From NCBI RefSeq assembly GCF_009741445.1, contig NZ_CP046507.1, positions 3,720,001-3,784,000 on the forward strand: a DNA stretch of 64,000 nucleotides, given 5' to 3'. The notes beneath the pieces were generated by a model, which made no database searches, was not told the origin of the DNA, and saw only the letters and a program-made list of their open reading frames with translations. The stretch is from Mycobacterium avium subsp. avium. GTDB taxonomy: Bacteria > Actinomycetota > Actinomycetes > Mycobacteriales > Mycobacteriaceae. Numbering within the stretch: position 1 is the stretch's first letter; each line of letters begins with the position of its first letter. Shown piece by piece: positions 33,661 through 41,694 of this stretch. The position numbers and the translations under genes are program-made.

Positions 33661-34452
33661 ATGTACTTCGCCGGCGTCGACCTCGCCTGGGCGGGGCGGA
33701 ACCCGACGGGCGTCGCCGTCATCGACTCCGGCGGCGAGCTGGTGAGCGTGGCCGCGGTCCGCGACGACGACGAGATCCTGGCCGCGCTCGACCCGTACGT
33801 GCGCGGGGAGTGCCTGGTCGCCTTCGACGCGCCGCTGGTGGTGAACAACCCGACCGGCCAGCGTCCCGCCGAGACCGCGCTCAACCGCGACTTCCGCCGG
33901 TTCCAGGCCGGCACCCACCCGTGCAACACCGGGAAACCTGAATTCGCCGACGGCCCGCGGGCGGCCCGGCTGGCCGCGGCGCTGGGCCTCGCGCTGGACC
34001 CGCGTTCGCCGCGGCCCCGGCGCGCCATCGAGGTCTACCCGCACGCCGCGACCGTCGCCCTGTTCGGGTTACAGCAAACCCTGAAATACAAGGCCAAGCC
34101 CGGCCGCAGCCTGGAGCGGCTCAAGTCCGAGCTGCTGCTGCTGATGGCGGGCGTGGAGCGGCTGGCGCACGCCCCGGTCCCGGTGCGGGTCGGCGGCCAC
34201 GCCGGTTGGCGCGCGCTGCGCCGGGCCGTCGAATGCGCGCAGCGCAAGAGCGAGCTGCGCCGCGCCGAGGATCCCGTCGACGCCGTCGTCTGCGCCTATG
34301 TGGCGCTGTTCGCCCAGCGCCGCCCGGACGCGGTAACCAGCTACGGCGACCCCGGCACCGGCTGCATCGTGACGCCGTCGCTGCCGGCGGCCCGCCGGCA
34401 ATCGCTCAGATCTGCACCGGCCGCTGATCGATCGGGGCCAGCACCTCGATGA
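33661..34452 (+). CDS. DUF429 RNase H-like fold protein (Rv0776c-like)
   Basis: 263-aa DUF429 protein. The RNase H-like core shows acidic positions in GVDLAWAG (residues 5-12), AFDAPLV and DAVVCAYVAL, arranged as in DEDD-type folds. Biochemical role unknown. It is divergent from purB with about 100 bp between, and its last 47 bp overlap the 3' end of the convergent TetR gene. The ATG at 33661 is the chosen start; an upstream read-through frame from 33484 is antisense to purB. Confidence 0.85.
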   Translation: MYFAGVDLAWAGRNPTGVAVIDSGGELVSVAAVRDDDEILAALDPYVRGECLVAFDAPLVVNNPTGQRPAETALNRDFRRFQAGTHPCNTGKPEFADGPRAARLAAALGLALDPRSPRPRRAIEVYPHAATVALFGLQQTLKYKAKPGRSLERLKSELLLLMAGVERLAHAPVPVRVGGHAGWRALRRAVECAQRKSELRRAEDPVDAVVCAYVALFAQRRPDAVTSYGDPGTGCIVTPSLPAARRQSLRSAPAADRSGPAPR

Positions 34453-35023
34453 GGTCGACCACCGCACCCTGGGCCGCCGCCCGCGGATCCCGGCCCTCCA
34501 CCAGGGCCGACACCACCGAGCCGTCCACCGCGCAGATCAGGGTGCACACCAGGTCGATGTGCACCGAGCGGCCCGAGCGTTCGATGGCCTCCGCCACCGC
34601 CTCGGCGCGCTGGCGCAGGCTGCGGCGCATCGTCTCGCGCAGCGCGGGCAGCCGGGTACAGGCGATGTGCCGTTCGTAGCGCGAGATCAGCTGCTCGGTC
34701 AGGCCCGGGCCGGAGACGTCGCCGACCAGCAGGTCGGCCAGCACCTCGGCGATGGTCTCCGGTCCGCGGCGGCGCCGCGACAAGGCGCTGACCCGGGACC
34801 GCAGCTGGGCCACCTCGATCATGGCGATGTGCTCGACCGCGCGGGCGATCAGGTCGTCCAGGGAGGAGAAGTAATAGGTGGTGGATGCCAGCGGCAATCC
34901 GGCCCGCCGGGCGACCGCCCGGTGCCGTACCGCCTCGAACCCACCCTCGGCCAGCAGCTCGGCGGCGGCGCTCACGAGCGCGTACCGCCGGCGTTCTCCT
35001 TTTGGAGTAACCGCTGCAGTCAC
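34406..35023 (-). CDS. TetR-family regulator (Rv0775-like)
   Basis: 205-aa TetR protein with the helix-turn-helix AVARRAGLPLASTTYYFSSLDDLIARAV near residues 37-65 and a large C-terminal ligand domain (LICAVDGSVVSALVEG). Length matches the remembered Rv0775. It is divergent from katE, which now lies behind IS901, so before the insertion it shared a short (about 75-bp) promoter region with katE and may have regulated it. Confidence 0.9.
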   Translation of the reverse strand: MTAAVTPKGERRRYALVSAAAELLAEGGFEAVRHRAVARRAGLPLASTTYYFSSLDDLIARAVEHIAMIEVAQLRSRVSALSRRRRGPETIAEVLADLLVGDVSGPGLTEQLISRYERHIACTRLPALRETMRRSLRQRAEAVAEAIERSGRSVHIDLVCTLICAVDGSVVSALVEGRDPRAAAQGAVVDLIEVLAPIDQRPVQI

Positions 35024-35125
35024 GAGTAGCCATCGTGCCAGCCAAAGTGGTACTGCATTGCCATTTCGACCAAACGACCCGCCGAACGGAATCTCAATGA
35101 GCGTGTCAAGCGGTGAGGACGCCCG

Positions 35126-36559
35126 GTGAGTGCGTCAGGCAGCTGCCACGGTTGGTTGCTGGGGTTGCCAGGTTCTGTTGTCGCGCAGCAGTGCCCACAG
35201 GACGTCGACGTGGCGGCGTGCCAGGGCAAGCAGGGCCTGGGTGTGGATATGGTTCTCGGATCGTTTGCGGTCGTAGAAAGCCCGCGAGGGACCTTCGATC
35301 TTGAGGCTGGACAGGGCGGCGAGGTAGAACACGCGGCGCAGGCGCCGGTTGTAGCGCTTGGGCCGATGCAGATTGCCGGTGATACGGCCGGAATCGCGTG
35401 GGACGGGTACCAATCCGGCGAACGATGCCAGTCGGCCGGGGTTGGTGAAGGCGGCCATGTTGCCGCCGGTGATTACGAGGAACTCAGCGCCCAGGTGTGG
35501 CCCCATGCCGGGCATCGACTCGATGATGGCGGCGCTGGGATGCTCACGAAATTTGTTGGTGATTTGCTTATCGATGTCCTTGATCTGCCGATCCAAGTCC
35601 AGCAGCCGTGCTGCGAGTTGCTTGATGAGCGCGGCGGTTCCGGCTTCGCCGGGAAGGGTGATTATCTGGCCTGCTGCCGCGGCGAGCGCCTTGTCGGCGA
35701 TCGTGTCGATGTTGTTGGGCCATGCCCGGTTTTTCCGAAGGTGCTTGATCACGCCAGCTCTTTTTGCCGACCGGATTTCGCCCGGAGTGCACATAGCGGA
35801 TACCAGGATCAACGGCGCGCGGGTGGAGTAGTCGAACGCAGCTTCCAGAGCAGGGAAGATGGCGGTGAGCATCGAGCGCAGCCGGTTCACGCCTCGCACC
35901 CAGTCAGCCATCAGATCCGACCGGTATGCGGTCAGCGACCGCAATTCGGCAACCAGGTCTTCGCCGGGTACGACCGGGGACAGATCTCGTCGGTGCCGAG
36001 CGGTTTCGGCGATTACCCGCGCGTCTTTGGCGTCGGTCTTGCCTTCGCCGCGGAACGCATGACTCATCGTGTTAACCGTGCGGCCCGGCACATACACCAC
36101 CTCGGCTTTCGCGCTCAGCAGTACGGCGATCAGCAGCGCCGCCGGCGGCGAGGTCAAATCGATCGCCCACACCACGTGGTTAGCAATCCGGCCGCCCTGG
36201 GCGATCAGGTCTTCGATCGCGGCCTGTTCGTTCGGGATTTTCTTCGACCACACCACCTTTCCGGTGTCATCGATCGCGCACGCATGATGAGTGGACTTAC
36301 CGACGTCGATACCCACCCACACTCGGTCGGGTTCGGCCATACCGCTACTCCTGTCGTCGCAGTCCCCGCGGACAACCCCGCCAACAGGTCCTTAGAGCAG
36401 CGTCATCGAGTACGCGTCAGATCTCAATCAGTGGCCAGGACCGTCCAAAACGGCAGGGCGGCCATTCCTTTCAAGCAACAACCGTTGCAACAACACATTA
36501 GCCACACCCCACCGTCCTGGGCATCCAGGACATCCAATCCCAGACCCCTTCAACCCTAA
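35126..36559 (+). other. Opposite-strand ORF of IS901 copy 2 (hed-like)
   Basis: Same 477-codon antisense frame as in copy 1, oriented with katE and ending at TAA 36557-36559 within TAAGGA. If expressed it would be driven from the original TetR-katE promoter region. It may be no more than a codon-bias shadow. Confidence 0.33.
35135..36340 (-). CDS. IS901 transposase (IS110-family DEDD recombinase), copy 2
   Basis: 401 aa, identical in translation to the transposase at 13657-14862, which indicates recent transposition or homogenisation. RuvC-like Asp motifs (GIDVGKSTHH, AIDLTS, TDAKDAR) and the C-terminal domain (SMPGMGPHLGAEF, SFAGLVPVPRDSG) are intact, so it should be active. Transcribed toward the TetR gene, antisense to katE. 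Confidence 0.96.
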   Translation of the reverse strand: MAEPDRVWVGIDVGKSTHHACAIDDTGKVVWSKKIPNEQAAIEDLIAQGGRIANHVVWAIDLTSPPAALLIAVLLSAKAEVVYVPGRTVNTMSHAFRGEGKTDAKDARVIAETARHRRDLSPVVPGEDLVAELRSLTAYRSDLMADWVRGVNRLRSMLTAIFPALEAAFDYSTRAPLILVSAMCTPGEIRSAKRAGVIKHLRKNRAWPNNIDTIADKALAAAAGQIITLPGEAGTAALIKQLAARLLDLDRQIKDIDKQITNKFREHPSAAIIESMPGMGPHLGAEFLVITGGNMAAFTNPGRLASFAGLVPVPRDSGRITGNLHRPKRYNRRLRRVFYLAALSSLKIEGPSRAFYDRKRSENHIHTQALLALARRHVDVLWALLRDNRTWQPQQPTVAAA

Positions 36560-36570
36560 GGAGGCAACAC
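36557..36570 (+). promoter_or_regulatory. IS-supplied stop codon and ribosome-binding site for katE
   Basis: The element end TAAGGA plus flanking GG makes AAGGAGG, an excellent Shine-Dalgarno about 6 nt before the katE ATG at 36571. The same end gives encapsulin a weaker site. Translation of katE should be preserved; transcription may not be. Confidence 0.6.
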
Positions 36571-38691
36571 ATGGCCACCGACCACACTTCGGGTGCGCCC
36601 GATCCCAAGCAGCGCGATCTGGAGTCCGCGCGGTTCCGCCGCGACACCGGATACCTGACCACGCAGCAGGGCGTGCGCGTCGACCACACCGACGATGCGC
36701 TCACCGTCGGCGAGCGGGGTCCGACGCTGCTCGAGGATTTCCACGCCCGGGAGAAGATCACCCACTTCGACCACGAGCGCATCCCGGAGCGTGTGGTGCA
36801 TGCGCGCGGGGCCGGCGCCTACGGCTATTTCGAACCGTACGACGACCGGTTGGCGCAGTACACGGCGGCGAAGTTCCTGACCTCGCCGGGCACCAGGACG
36901 CCGGTGTTCGTGCGTTTCTCGACGGTCGCCGGATCGCGCGGTTCGGCCGACACCGTCCGCGACGTGCGCGGGTTCGCCACCAAGTTCTATACCGAACAAG
37001 GCAATTACGACTTGGTGGGCAACAACTTCCCGGTGTTCTTCATCCAGGACGGCATCAAGTTCCCCGACTTCGTGCACGCGGTGAAACCCGAGCCGCACAA
37101 CGAGATTCCGCAGGCGCAGTCGGCGCACGACACGCTGTGGGACTTCGTGTCGCTGCAGCCCGAGACGTTGCACGCCATCATGTGGCTGATGTCGGACCGG
37201 GCGCTGCCGCGCAGCTACCGCATGATGCAGGGGTTCGGGGTGCACACCTTCCGGCTGGTGAACGCCCGCGGCGAGGGGACTTTCGTGAAGTTCCACTGGA
37301 AGCCCCGACTCGGCGTGCACTCGCTGATCTGGGACGAATGCCAGAAGATCGCCGGCAAAGACCCCGATTACAACCGCCGCGACCTGTGGGAGGCCATCGA
37401 ATCCGGCCAGTACCCGGAGTGGGAGCTGGGCGTGCAGCTGGTCGCCGAGGACGACGAGTTCAGCTTCGACTTCGATCTGCTGGACGCGACGAAAATCATT
37501 CCGGAAGAACAGGTTCCGGTATTGCCGGTGGGCAAGATGGTGTTGAACCGCAACCCCGACAACTTTTTCGCCGAGACCGAGCAGGTCGCGTTCCACACCG
37601 CCAACGTGGTGCCGGGCATCGATTTCACCAACGACCCGTTGCTGCAGTTCCGCAACTTCTCCTATCTGGACACGCAGCTGATCCGGTTGGGCGGCCCCAA
37701 CTTCGCGCAGCTGCCGGTCAACCGCCCGGTGGCGCAGGTGCGGACCAACCAGCACGACGGTTACGGGCAGCACGCGATTCCGCAGGGCCGGTCCAGTTAC
37801 TTCAAGAACAGCATCGGCGGCGGTTGTCCCGCACTGGCCGACGAGGACGTGTTCCGGCACTACACCCAGCGGGTGGACGGGCAGACGATGCGCAAGCGCG
37901 CCGAGGCGTTCCAGAACCACTACGGCCAGGCGCGGATGTTCTTCAAGAGCATGTCGCCGGTGGAGGCCGAACACATCGTGGCCGCCTTCGCCTTCGAACT
38001 CGGCAAGGTGGAGATGCCCGAAATCCGTTCCGCGGTGGTGGCACAACTCGCCCGCGTCGATGACCAGCTGGCCGCCCAGGTCGCGGCGAAACTGGGGCTG
38101 CCCGAGCCGCCCGAGGAGCAGGTGGACGAGTCGGCACCAGTTTCCCCGGCGCTTTCGCAGGTCACCGACGGCGGCGACACCATCGCGTCGCGCCGGATCG
38201 CGGTGCTGGCCGCCGACGGCGTCGACGTGGTGGGCACGCAACGCTTCACCGAGCTGATGGAGCAGCGCGGCGCGGTGGTCGAGGTGCTGGCCCCGGTGGC
38301 CGGCGGCACGCTGGCGGGTGGGTCCGGCGGCGAGCTGCGGGTGGACCGGTCCTTCACGACGATGGCGTCGGTGCTCTACGACGCGGTGGTGGTGGCGTGC
38401 GGACCGCGGTCGGTGTCGACGCTGTCCGACGACGGCTACGCCGTGCACTTCGTCACCGAGGCCTACAAACACCTCAAGCCGATCGGCGCCTACGGGGCCG
38501 GTGTCGACCTGCTCCGCAAGGCCGGCATCGACAACCGGCTCGCCGAGGACACCGACGTGCTCAACGACCAAGCGGTGGTCACCACCAAGGCCGCCGCCGA
38601 CGAGCTGCCCGAGCGCTTCGCCGAGGAATTCGCCGCCGCGCTCGCGCAGCACCGGTGCTGGCAGCGGCGCACCGACGCGGTGCCGGCCTGA
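36571..38691 (+). CDS. katE: Large-subunit catalase (HPII/KatE type)
   Basis: 706-aa clade-2 monofunctional heme catalase. The catalytic distal His is in PERVVHARGAGAYGYF, the Asn in DLVGNNFPVFFIQDG and the proximal Tyr in FRNFSYLDTQL. After the catalase core (about 1-550) comes a flavodoxin-like DJ-1/PfpI domain (about 570-700) typical of large catalases. It removes hydrogen peroxide in the cytoplasm, usually in stationary phase. IS901 sits 8 bp before its ATG, separating it from its native promoter next to the TetR gene. Confidence 0.96.
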   Translation: MATDHTSGAPDPKQRDLESARFRRDTGYLTTQQGVRVDHTDDALTVGERGPTLLEDFHAREKITHFDHERIPERVVHARGAGAYGYFEPYDDRLAQYTAAKFLTSPGTRTPVFVRFSTVAGSRGSADTVRDVRGFATKFYTEQGNYDLVGNNFPVFFIQDGIKFPDFVHAVKPEPHNEIPQAQSAHDTLWDFVSLQPETLHAIMWLMSDRALPRSYRMMQGFGVHTFRLVNARGEGTFVKFHWKPRLGVHSLIWDECQKIAGKDPDYNRRDLWEAIESGQYPEWELGVQLVAEDDEFSFDFDLLDATKIIPEEQVPVLPVGKMVLNRNPDNFFAETEQVAFHTANVVPGIDFTNDPLLQFRNFSYLDTQLIRLGGPNFAQLPVNRPVAQVRTNQHDGYGQHAIPQGRSSYFKNSIGGGCPALADEDVFRHYTQRVDGQTMRKRAEAFQNHYGQARMFFKSMSPVEAEHIVAAFAFELGKVEMPEIRSAVVAQLARVDDQLAAQVAAKLGLPEPPEEQVDESAPVSPALSQVTDGGDTIASRRIAVLAADGVDVVGTQRFTELMEQRGAVVEVLAPVAGGTLAGGSGGELRVDRSFTTMASVLYDAVVVACGPRSVSTLSDDGYAVHFVTEAYKHLKPIGAYGAGVDLLRKAGIDNRLAEDTDVLNDQAVVTTKAAADELPERFAEEFAAALAQHRCWQRRTDAVPA

Positions 38692-38715
38692 AAGCCGGCC
38701 GAAGACCGCCAAAAG

Positions 38716-38741
38716 GTTTTCCCGGCCGCCGGGACGGGCAT
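38716..38741 (+). promoter_or_regulatory. SigF-like promoter upstream of the Rho-N protein
   Basis: GTTT (38716-38719), 16 nt, GGGCAT (38736-38741): one mismatch to the mycobacterial SigF pattern GTTT-N15-17-GGGTAT. It lies 39 bp before the ATG at 38781. Confidence 0.4.
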
Positions 38742-38780
38742 CCGGCTCAGAAGGCGTCATCGTGGACAGGAGGACAAGTC

Positions 38781-39038
38781 ATGCCGCGCTCGTCGATCAA
38801 GAACGAAAAGATGTATCAGGATCTGCGCAAGAAGGGCGAATCCAAGGAGAAGGCCGCGCGCATCTCCAATGCGGCCGCCGGCCAAGGCAAGTCGTCGGTG
38901 GGCCGCCGCGGCGGCAAGTCCGGGTCCTATCAGGACTGGACCGTGCCGGAATTGAAGAAGCGGGCCAAAGAGCTTGGCATTTCCGGCTATTCGGGCCTGA
39001 CCAAGGACAAGCTGGTCGCCAAACTGCGCAACCACTGA
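38781..39038 (+). CDS. Rho-N/SAP-like small basic protein
   Basis: 85-aa strongly basic protein. Residues 1-45 are a Lys-rich plasmid-stabilisation-like segment (MPRSSIKNEKMYQDLRKKG, then NAAAGQGKSSVGRRGGKSG). Residues about 50-84 are a Rho-termination-factor N-terminal (SAP-like) nucleic-acid-binding helix pair (WTVPELKKRAKELGISGYSGLTKDKLVAKLRNH). Such proteins are seen among general-stress genes; DNA or RNA binding is likely but the role is unknown. A strong AGGAGG lies 9 nt before the ATG. It is 89 bp after katE. Confidence 0.85.
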   Translation: MPRSSIKNEKMYQDLRKKGESKEKAARISNAAAGQGKSSVGRRGGKSGSYQDWTVPELKKRAKELGISGYSGLTKDKLVAKLRNH

Positions 39039-39042
39039 TCCG

Positions 39043-39618
39043 TCATCTCGTCAACCGCAGTCGTTCGGCCAGCACCAGGAAGGCGACCGCGTAGTCGTTG
39101 TCGGCGGTCTGAGCCCGGATTTCGTCCCAGTCCAGCCGTTCGCGCACGGCGCGCACCGCGGGCAGCAGCTTGGCGAAGTCGCAGTGGTGCTCGCCCAGCG
39201 AGCGCAGCTGCTGGACGAGCACCATGGTGGGTGGCAGCACCGGCATGCCGATCGCCAGCACGTCGTGGTGCTCGGCGCGGTCCAGGGTCTGCGCATCGAC
39301 GGGCACGCCGTTGAGGCGGTGCAGCACATCGACCCGCATGTCGCCGGTGCGGGCCTTGAAGAGCCAGTCCTCCGGCGGGCGTTCGATTTCGAACCCGGCG
39401 CTGGCCAGGGTGGTCACCGCGGTCTCCACGTCCGCCTCGGCCACCACCAGGTCGGCGTCGTGGCTGGGTTCCGGTGCGCCGTAAGCCCATAACGCGTAGC
39501 TGCCGGCCAGGGCGAAACGCGGGCCCTTCTCCTTGAGCGCCGATGCCGCCGCGCGCAGCGCCTCCCGCAGCCGCGGGGCGGCCGCGGCGGTGTCGGCGCG
39601 CGCGTCGCCGGATGTCAT
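39043..39618 (-). CDS. Nucleotidyltransferase-fold protein (DUF6036/AbiEii-like)
   Basis: 191-aa protein with a minimal nucleotidyltransferase fold. FALAGSYALWAYGAPEPSHDADLVVAE (about 36-62) matches the G-S/G-x-A...D-x-D core with metal-binding aspartates, and RVDVLHRLNGVPVD supplies the third carboxylate. Related families include toxin-like and RNA-modifying NTases. No antitoxin gene is adjacent, so a toxin role is only a possibility. A GGGTAT -10-like box lies 12 bp before the ATG. Confidence 0.75.
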   Translation of the reverse strand: MTSGDARADTAAAAPRLREALRAAASALKEKGPRFALAGSYALWAYGAPEPSHDADLVVAEADVETAVTTLASAGFEIERPPEDWLFKARTGDMRVDVLHRLNGVPVDAQTLDRAEHHDVLAIGMPVLPPTMVLVQQLRSLGEHHCDFAKLLPAVRAVRERLDWDEIRAQTADNDYAVAFLVLAERLRLTR

Positions 39619-39629
39619 GGTGCATAGTC

Positions 39630-39654
39630 ATACCCCGCCCGCAGGGCGGCCAAC
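39630..39654 (-). promoter_or_regulatory. SigF-like promoter of the nucleotidyltransferase gene
   Basis: On the minus strand GTTG (39654-39651), 15 nt, GGGTAT (39635-39630), then ATG at 39618. The -10 is perfect and the -35 has one mismatch. The predicted leader is only a few bases. Confidence 0.4.
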
Positions 39655-39729
39655 CCGTTGACCCCTGGTCACGGCGCCGCGCGGTTGTCAAGACCGTTTA
39701 ACTTGCGGCCGATTGGGAAATCGTGGGTT

Positions 39730-39936
39730 ATGTCAACTCCTGTGCCATGCGCCTATGATGCTGTCGCCGTGGTGATTCCCGCGCACAACGAGGCAGCCAA
39801 GCCGGCGACGTGCACCGGCGCCGGGAGCCGGGTGGATGCGGGCTGGCTGGCCGGTCGGCCCGGCGCCGGCCGGCTCGACGGAATCGTCTGTCGCTTTGGC
39901 CAATTGGGGGGATCGGTGGCGGGTGATTGCGCGTGA
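39730..39936 (+). pseudogene. Internally deleted family-2 glycosyltransferase remnant
   Basis: A 68-codon frame starts MSTPVPCAYDAVAVVIPAHNEAAK, the unmistakable N terminus of a GT2 enzyme. It then jumps to SRVDAGWLAGR, which resembles the DADSxVDxxWL segment normally about 70 residues further on, and ends SVAGDCA with a TGA overlapping the acyl-CoA-dehydrogenase GTG. It appears to be a GT2 gene of about 230 residues that lost its catalytic core by internal deletion but kept start, end and translational coupling. Confidence 0.6.
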
Positions 39937-40886
39937 CGGCGGGGTTGGTCAAGCACTGGCTGGAGTCGGGGCGGCTCGAGTTGCCGCTACCCGCCTCGGG
40001 GCGCACCGCCGAACGCTGGCAACGCCTGGCCGAGCTGGCCGCGGAGAACATCGTGGCGGCCAGGGTGGCCGAGGCGCACGTCGACGCCGTCGCGATCCTG
40101 CACGAACTGGGCGGCAAGCCCCCGGAACCGGGGCAGTTGTGGAGCGTGTGGGCGGCCGAGGCCCCGGACGCGGTGCTGACCGCCACCGACATCCGCGGCG
40201 CGTACCTGTTGAACGGCACCAAGGTGTGGTGCCCGGGCGCCGGGTTCTGCACGCATGCGCTGGTGACCGCGCGCCGCGACGACGGAACACCGGGCCTGTT
40301 CGCGGTGACCGTGACCGACCCGACCGTCAAGGCGTTGCCCAGCACCTGGTGGAACGCGGGGATGGCCGGCAGCGACACCAGGCCGGTGCAGTTCACCAAC
40401 ACCCACGCCGTCGCCGTCGGCGACCCGGGCGACTATCTGATCCGGCCCGGCTTCTGGCACGGCGCCATCGGCGTGGCCGCCTGCTGGCTGGGCGGCGCGC
40501 GCCGGGTCGCCGATCCGCTGTATCGTTGCGCGGCAAGCCAATCCGCTGACGCGTATTCGCTGGCGCACCTGGGCGCCGTGGACGCCGCGCTGGCCGCGGG
40601 GGACGCGATGCTGGCCGCGGCCGCGGCGCAGGTCGACGCCGACCCGTTCGACCGGGCCGGTACCGCACAGCTGCTGGCCCGCCGGGTGCGCACGGTGGTG
40701 GAACACGCCGTGGACGAGGCGATCACCCGCACCGGCCGGGCCCTGGGGCCCGGCCCGCTGTGCCAGGACGGCCGGCATGCCCAGCGCGTCGCCGACCTGA
40801 GCATCTACATCCGGCAAAGCCATGCCGAGCGCGACCTGGCCGAACTCGGCCGGCTGGCCGGACGGCGGGCGGTGCGGGCGCCGTGA
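39933..40886 (+). CDS. Acyl-CoA dehydrogenase-like protein
   Basis: 317-aa acyl-CoA-dehydrogenase-family protein. The middle beta-domain strand LNGTKVWCPGAGFCTHALVTAR is typical and the C-terminal helical bundle (RVADLSIYIRQSHAERDLAELGRL) is complete. The catalytic Glu of true dehydrogenases is not obvious, so it may have a non-canonical role. GTG at 39933 overlaps the glycosyltransferase remnant's stop, and its own stop overlaps the PIG-L GTG. In other actinobacteria I recall such genes in a GT2/ACAD/PIG-L/methyltransferase cluster. Confidence 0.8.
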   Translation: MTAGLVKHWLESGRLELPLPASGRTAERWQRLAELAAENIVAARVAEAHVDAVAILHELGGKPPEPGQLWSVWAAEAPDAVLTATDIRGAYLLNGTKVWCPGAGFCTHALVTARRDDGTPGLFAVTVTDPTVKALPSTWWNAGMAGSDTRPVQFTNTHAVAVGDPGDYLIRPGFWHGAIGVAACWLGGARRVADPLYRCAASQSADAYSLAHLGAVDAALAAGDAMLAAAAAQVDADPFDRAGTAQLLARRVRTVVEHAVDEAITRTGRALGPGPLCQDGRHAQRVADLSIYIRQSHAERDLAELGRLAGRRAVRAP

Positions 40887-41650
40887 CGACCGTGCCGGCG
40901 GGCAACCGGGCCAGGTTCGCCGCCAAGCCGCTGACCCACAGCGGCACCCCGGTCCCGTTGTGGCTGGCCGCTTTTCAAGAGGCGCCGCTGCCCGCCCTGA
41001 ACCTGGCCGGCTGTCCCGGCCTGGTCGTCGTCGCCGCCCACCCCGACGACGAAACACTCGGTGTGGGCGCGATGATCACCCAGCTGGTGGCGATCGGCGT
41101 TCGCGTGCAGGTGGTCTGCGTCAGCGACGGCGGGGCACGGCCCGGCTCCGCAGCCTCGGAGCGGCTTCGCGCCCAGACCATCCGCAGATTCGAATTACGG
41201 TCGGCGACAAACACATTGAACGCTCCTCCCCCGCTGTCGCTGGGCCTTCCGGGCGGCGAGTTGACCGCTCACGAGGAACGTCTCACCGGGGCGTTGACCG
41301 AGATCCTGCGCGCCGCCGCGCCCGGCGCCTGGTGTGCGGCGCCGTGGCGCGGCGACGGGCATCCCGATCACGAGGCCGTGGGACACGCCACGTGGGCCGC
41401 CTGCGCGCACACCGGGGCCGCGCTGCTGGAATATCCGGTGTGGATGTGGCACTGGGCCGTTCCGGGCGACCCGGCGGTACCGTGGGACCGGGCCCATGCG
41501 GTGCCCGCGCCGGCCTGGGCGGTGAGTCGCAAACGCCTTGCCGCGCAACGGTATCGCAGCCGATTCGAGCCCACCGGCGGCTCGGCCCCCGCGCTGCCGG
41601 GGTTCGTGCTGGCGCGGTTGCTGGCGGTGGGCGAGGTGGTTTTTCGGTAA
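40883..41650 (+). CDS. PIG-L/LmbE-family deacetylase
   Basis: 255-aa zinc-dependent N-acetylglucosaminyl deacetylase-type protein. The zinc motif AAHPDDETLG (first His, Asp-Asp) and the later GDGHPDHEAVG (second His) are intact. Such enzymes remove acetyl from sugar amides (MshB and GlcNAc-PI de-N-acetylases); this one belongs to a GT2/ACAD-linked branch with unknown substrate. GTG at 40883 overlaps the preceding stop. The methyltransferase that usually accompanies it is missing here. Confidence 0.85.
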   Translation: MTTVPAGNRARFAAKPLTHSGTPVPLWLAAFQEAPLPALNLAGCPGLVVVAAHPDDETLGVGAMITQLVAIGVRVQVVCVSDGGARPGSAASERLRAQTIRRFELRSATNTLNAPPPLSLGLPGGELTAHEERLTGALTEILRAAAPGAWCAAPWRGDGHPDHEAVGHATWAACAHTGAALLEYPVWMWHWAVPGDPAVPWDRAHAVPAPAWAVSRKRLAAQRYRSRFEPTGGSAPALPGFVLARLLAVGEVVFR

Positions 41651-41694
41651 CCCGCTGGGGCGCACGGCGCGGGGGGTGACCGTACGAGGGGAAA

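Larger units (their letters stand above)
35091..36562. mobile_element. IS901: IS901 (IS110 family), copy 2
   Basis: Second 1,472-bp copy, same orientation, transposase identical to copy 1 (offset 21,478 bp). Borders are again ambiguous by 3 bp because GGA is shared. Left flank reads GAACGGA; right flank is the element-supplied TAAGGA followed by 8 bp and the katE ATG. The insertion is at the same position relative to the start codon as copy 1, showing strict preference for ribosome-binding sites. The TetR-katE promoter region stays on the far side of the element. Confidence 0.93.

Noticed and set aside
39043..39618. Toxin of an AbiEii/MenT-type toxin-antitoxin system
   Set aside because: The nucleotidyltransferase fold is present but no antitoxin-like partner gene is adjacent, so a TA call is not supported.
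40883..41650. PIG-L gene as mycothiol mshB
   Set aside because: The sequence and the GT2/ACAD context belong to a different PIG-L branch; mshB is at another locus in mycobacteria.
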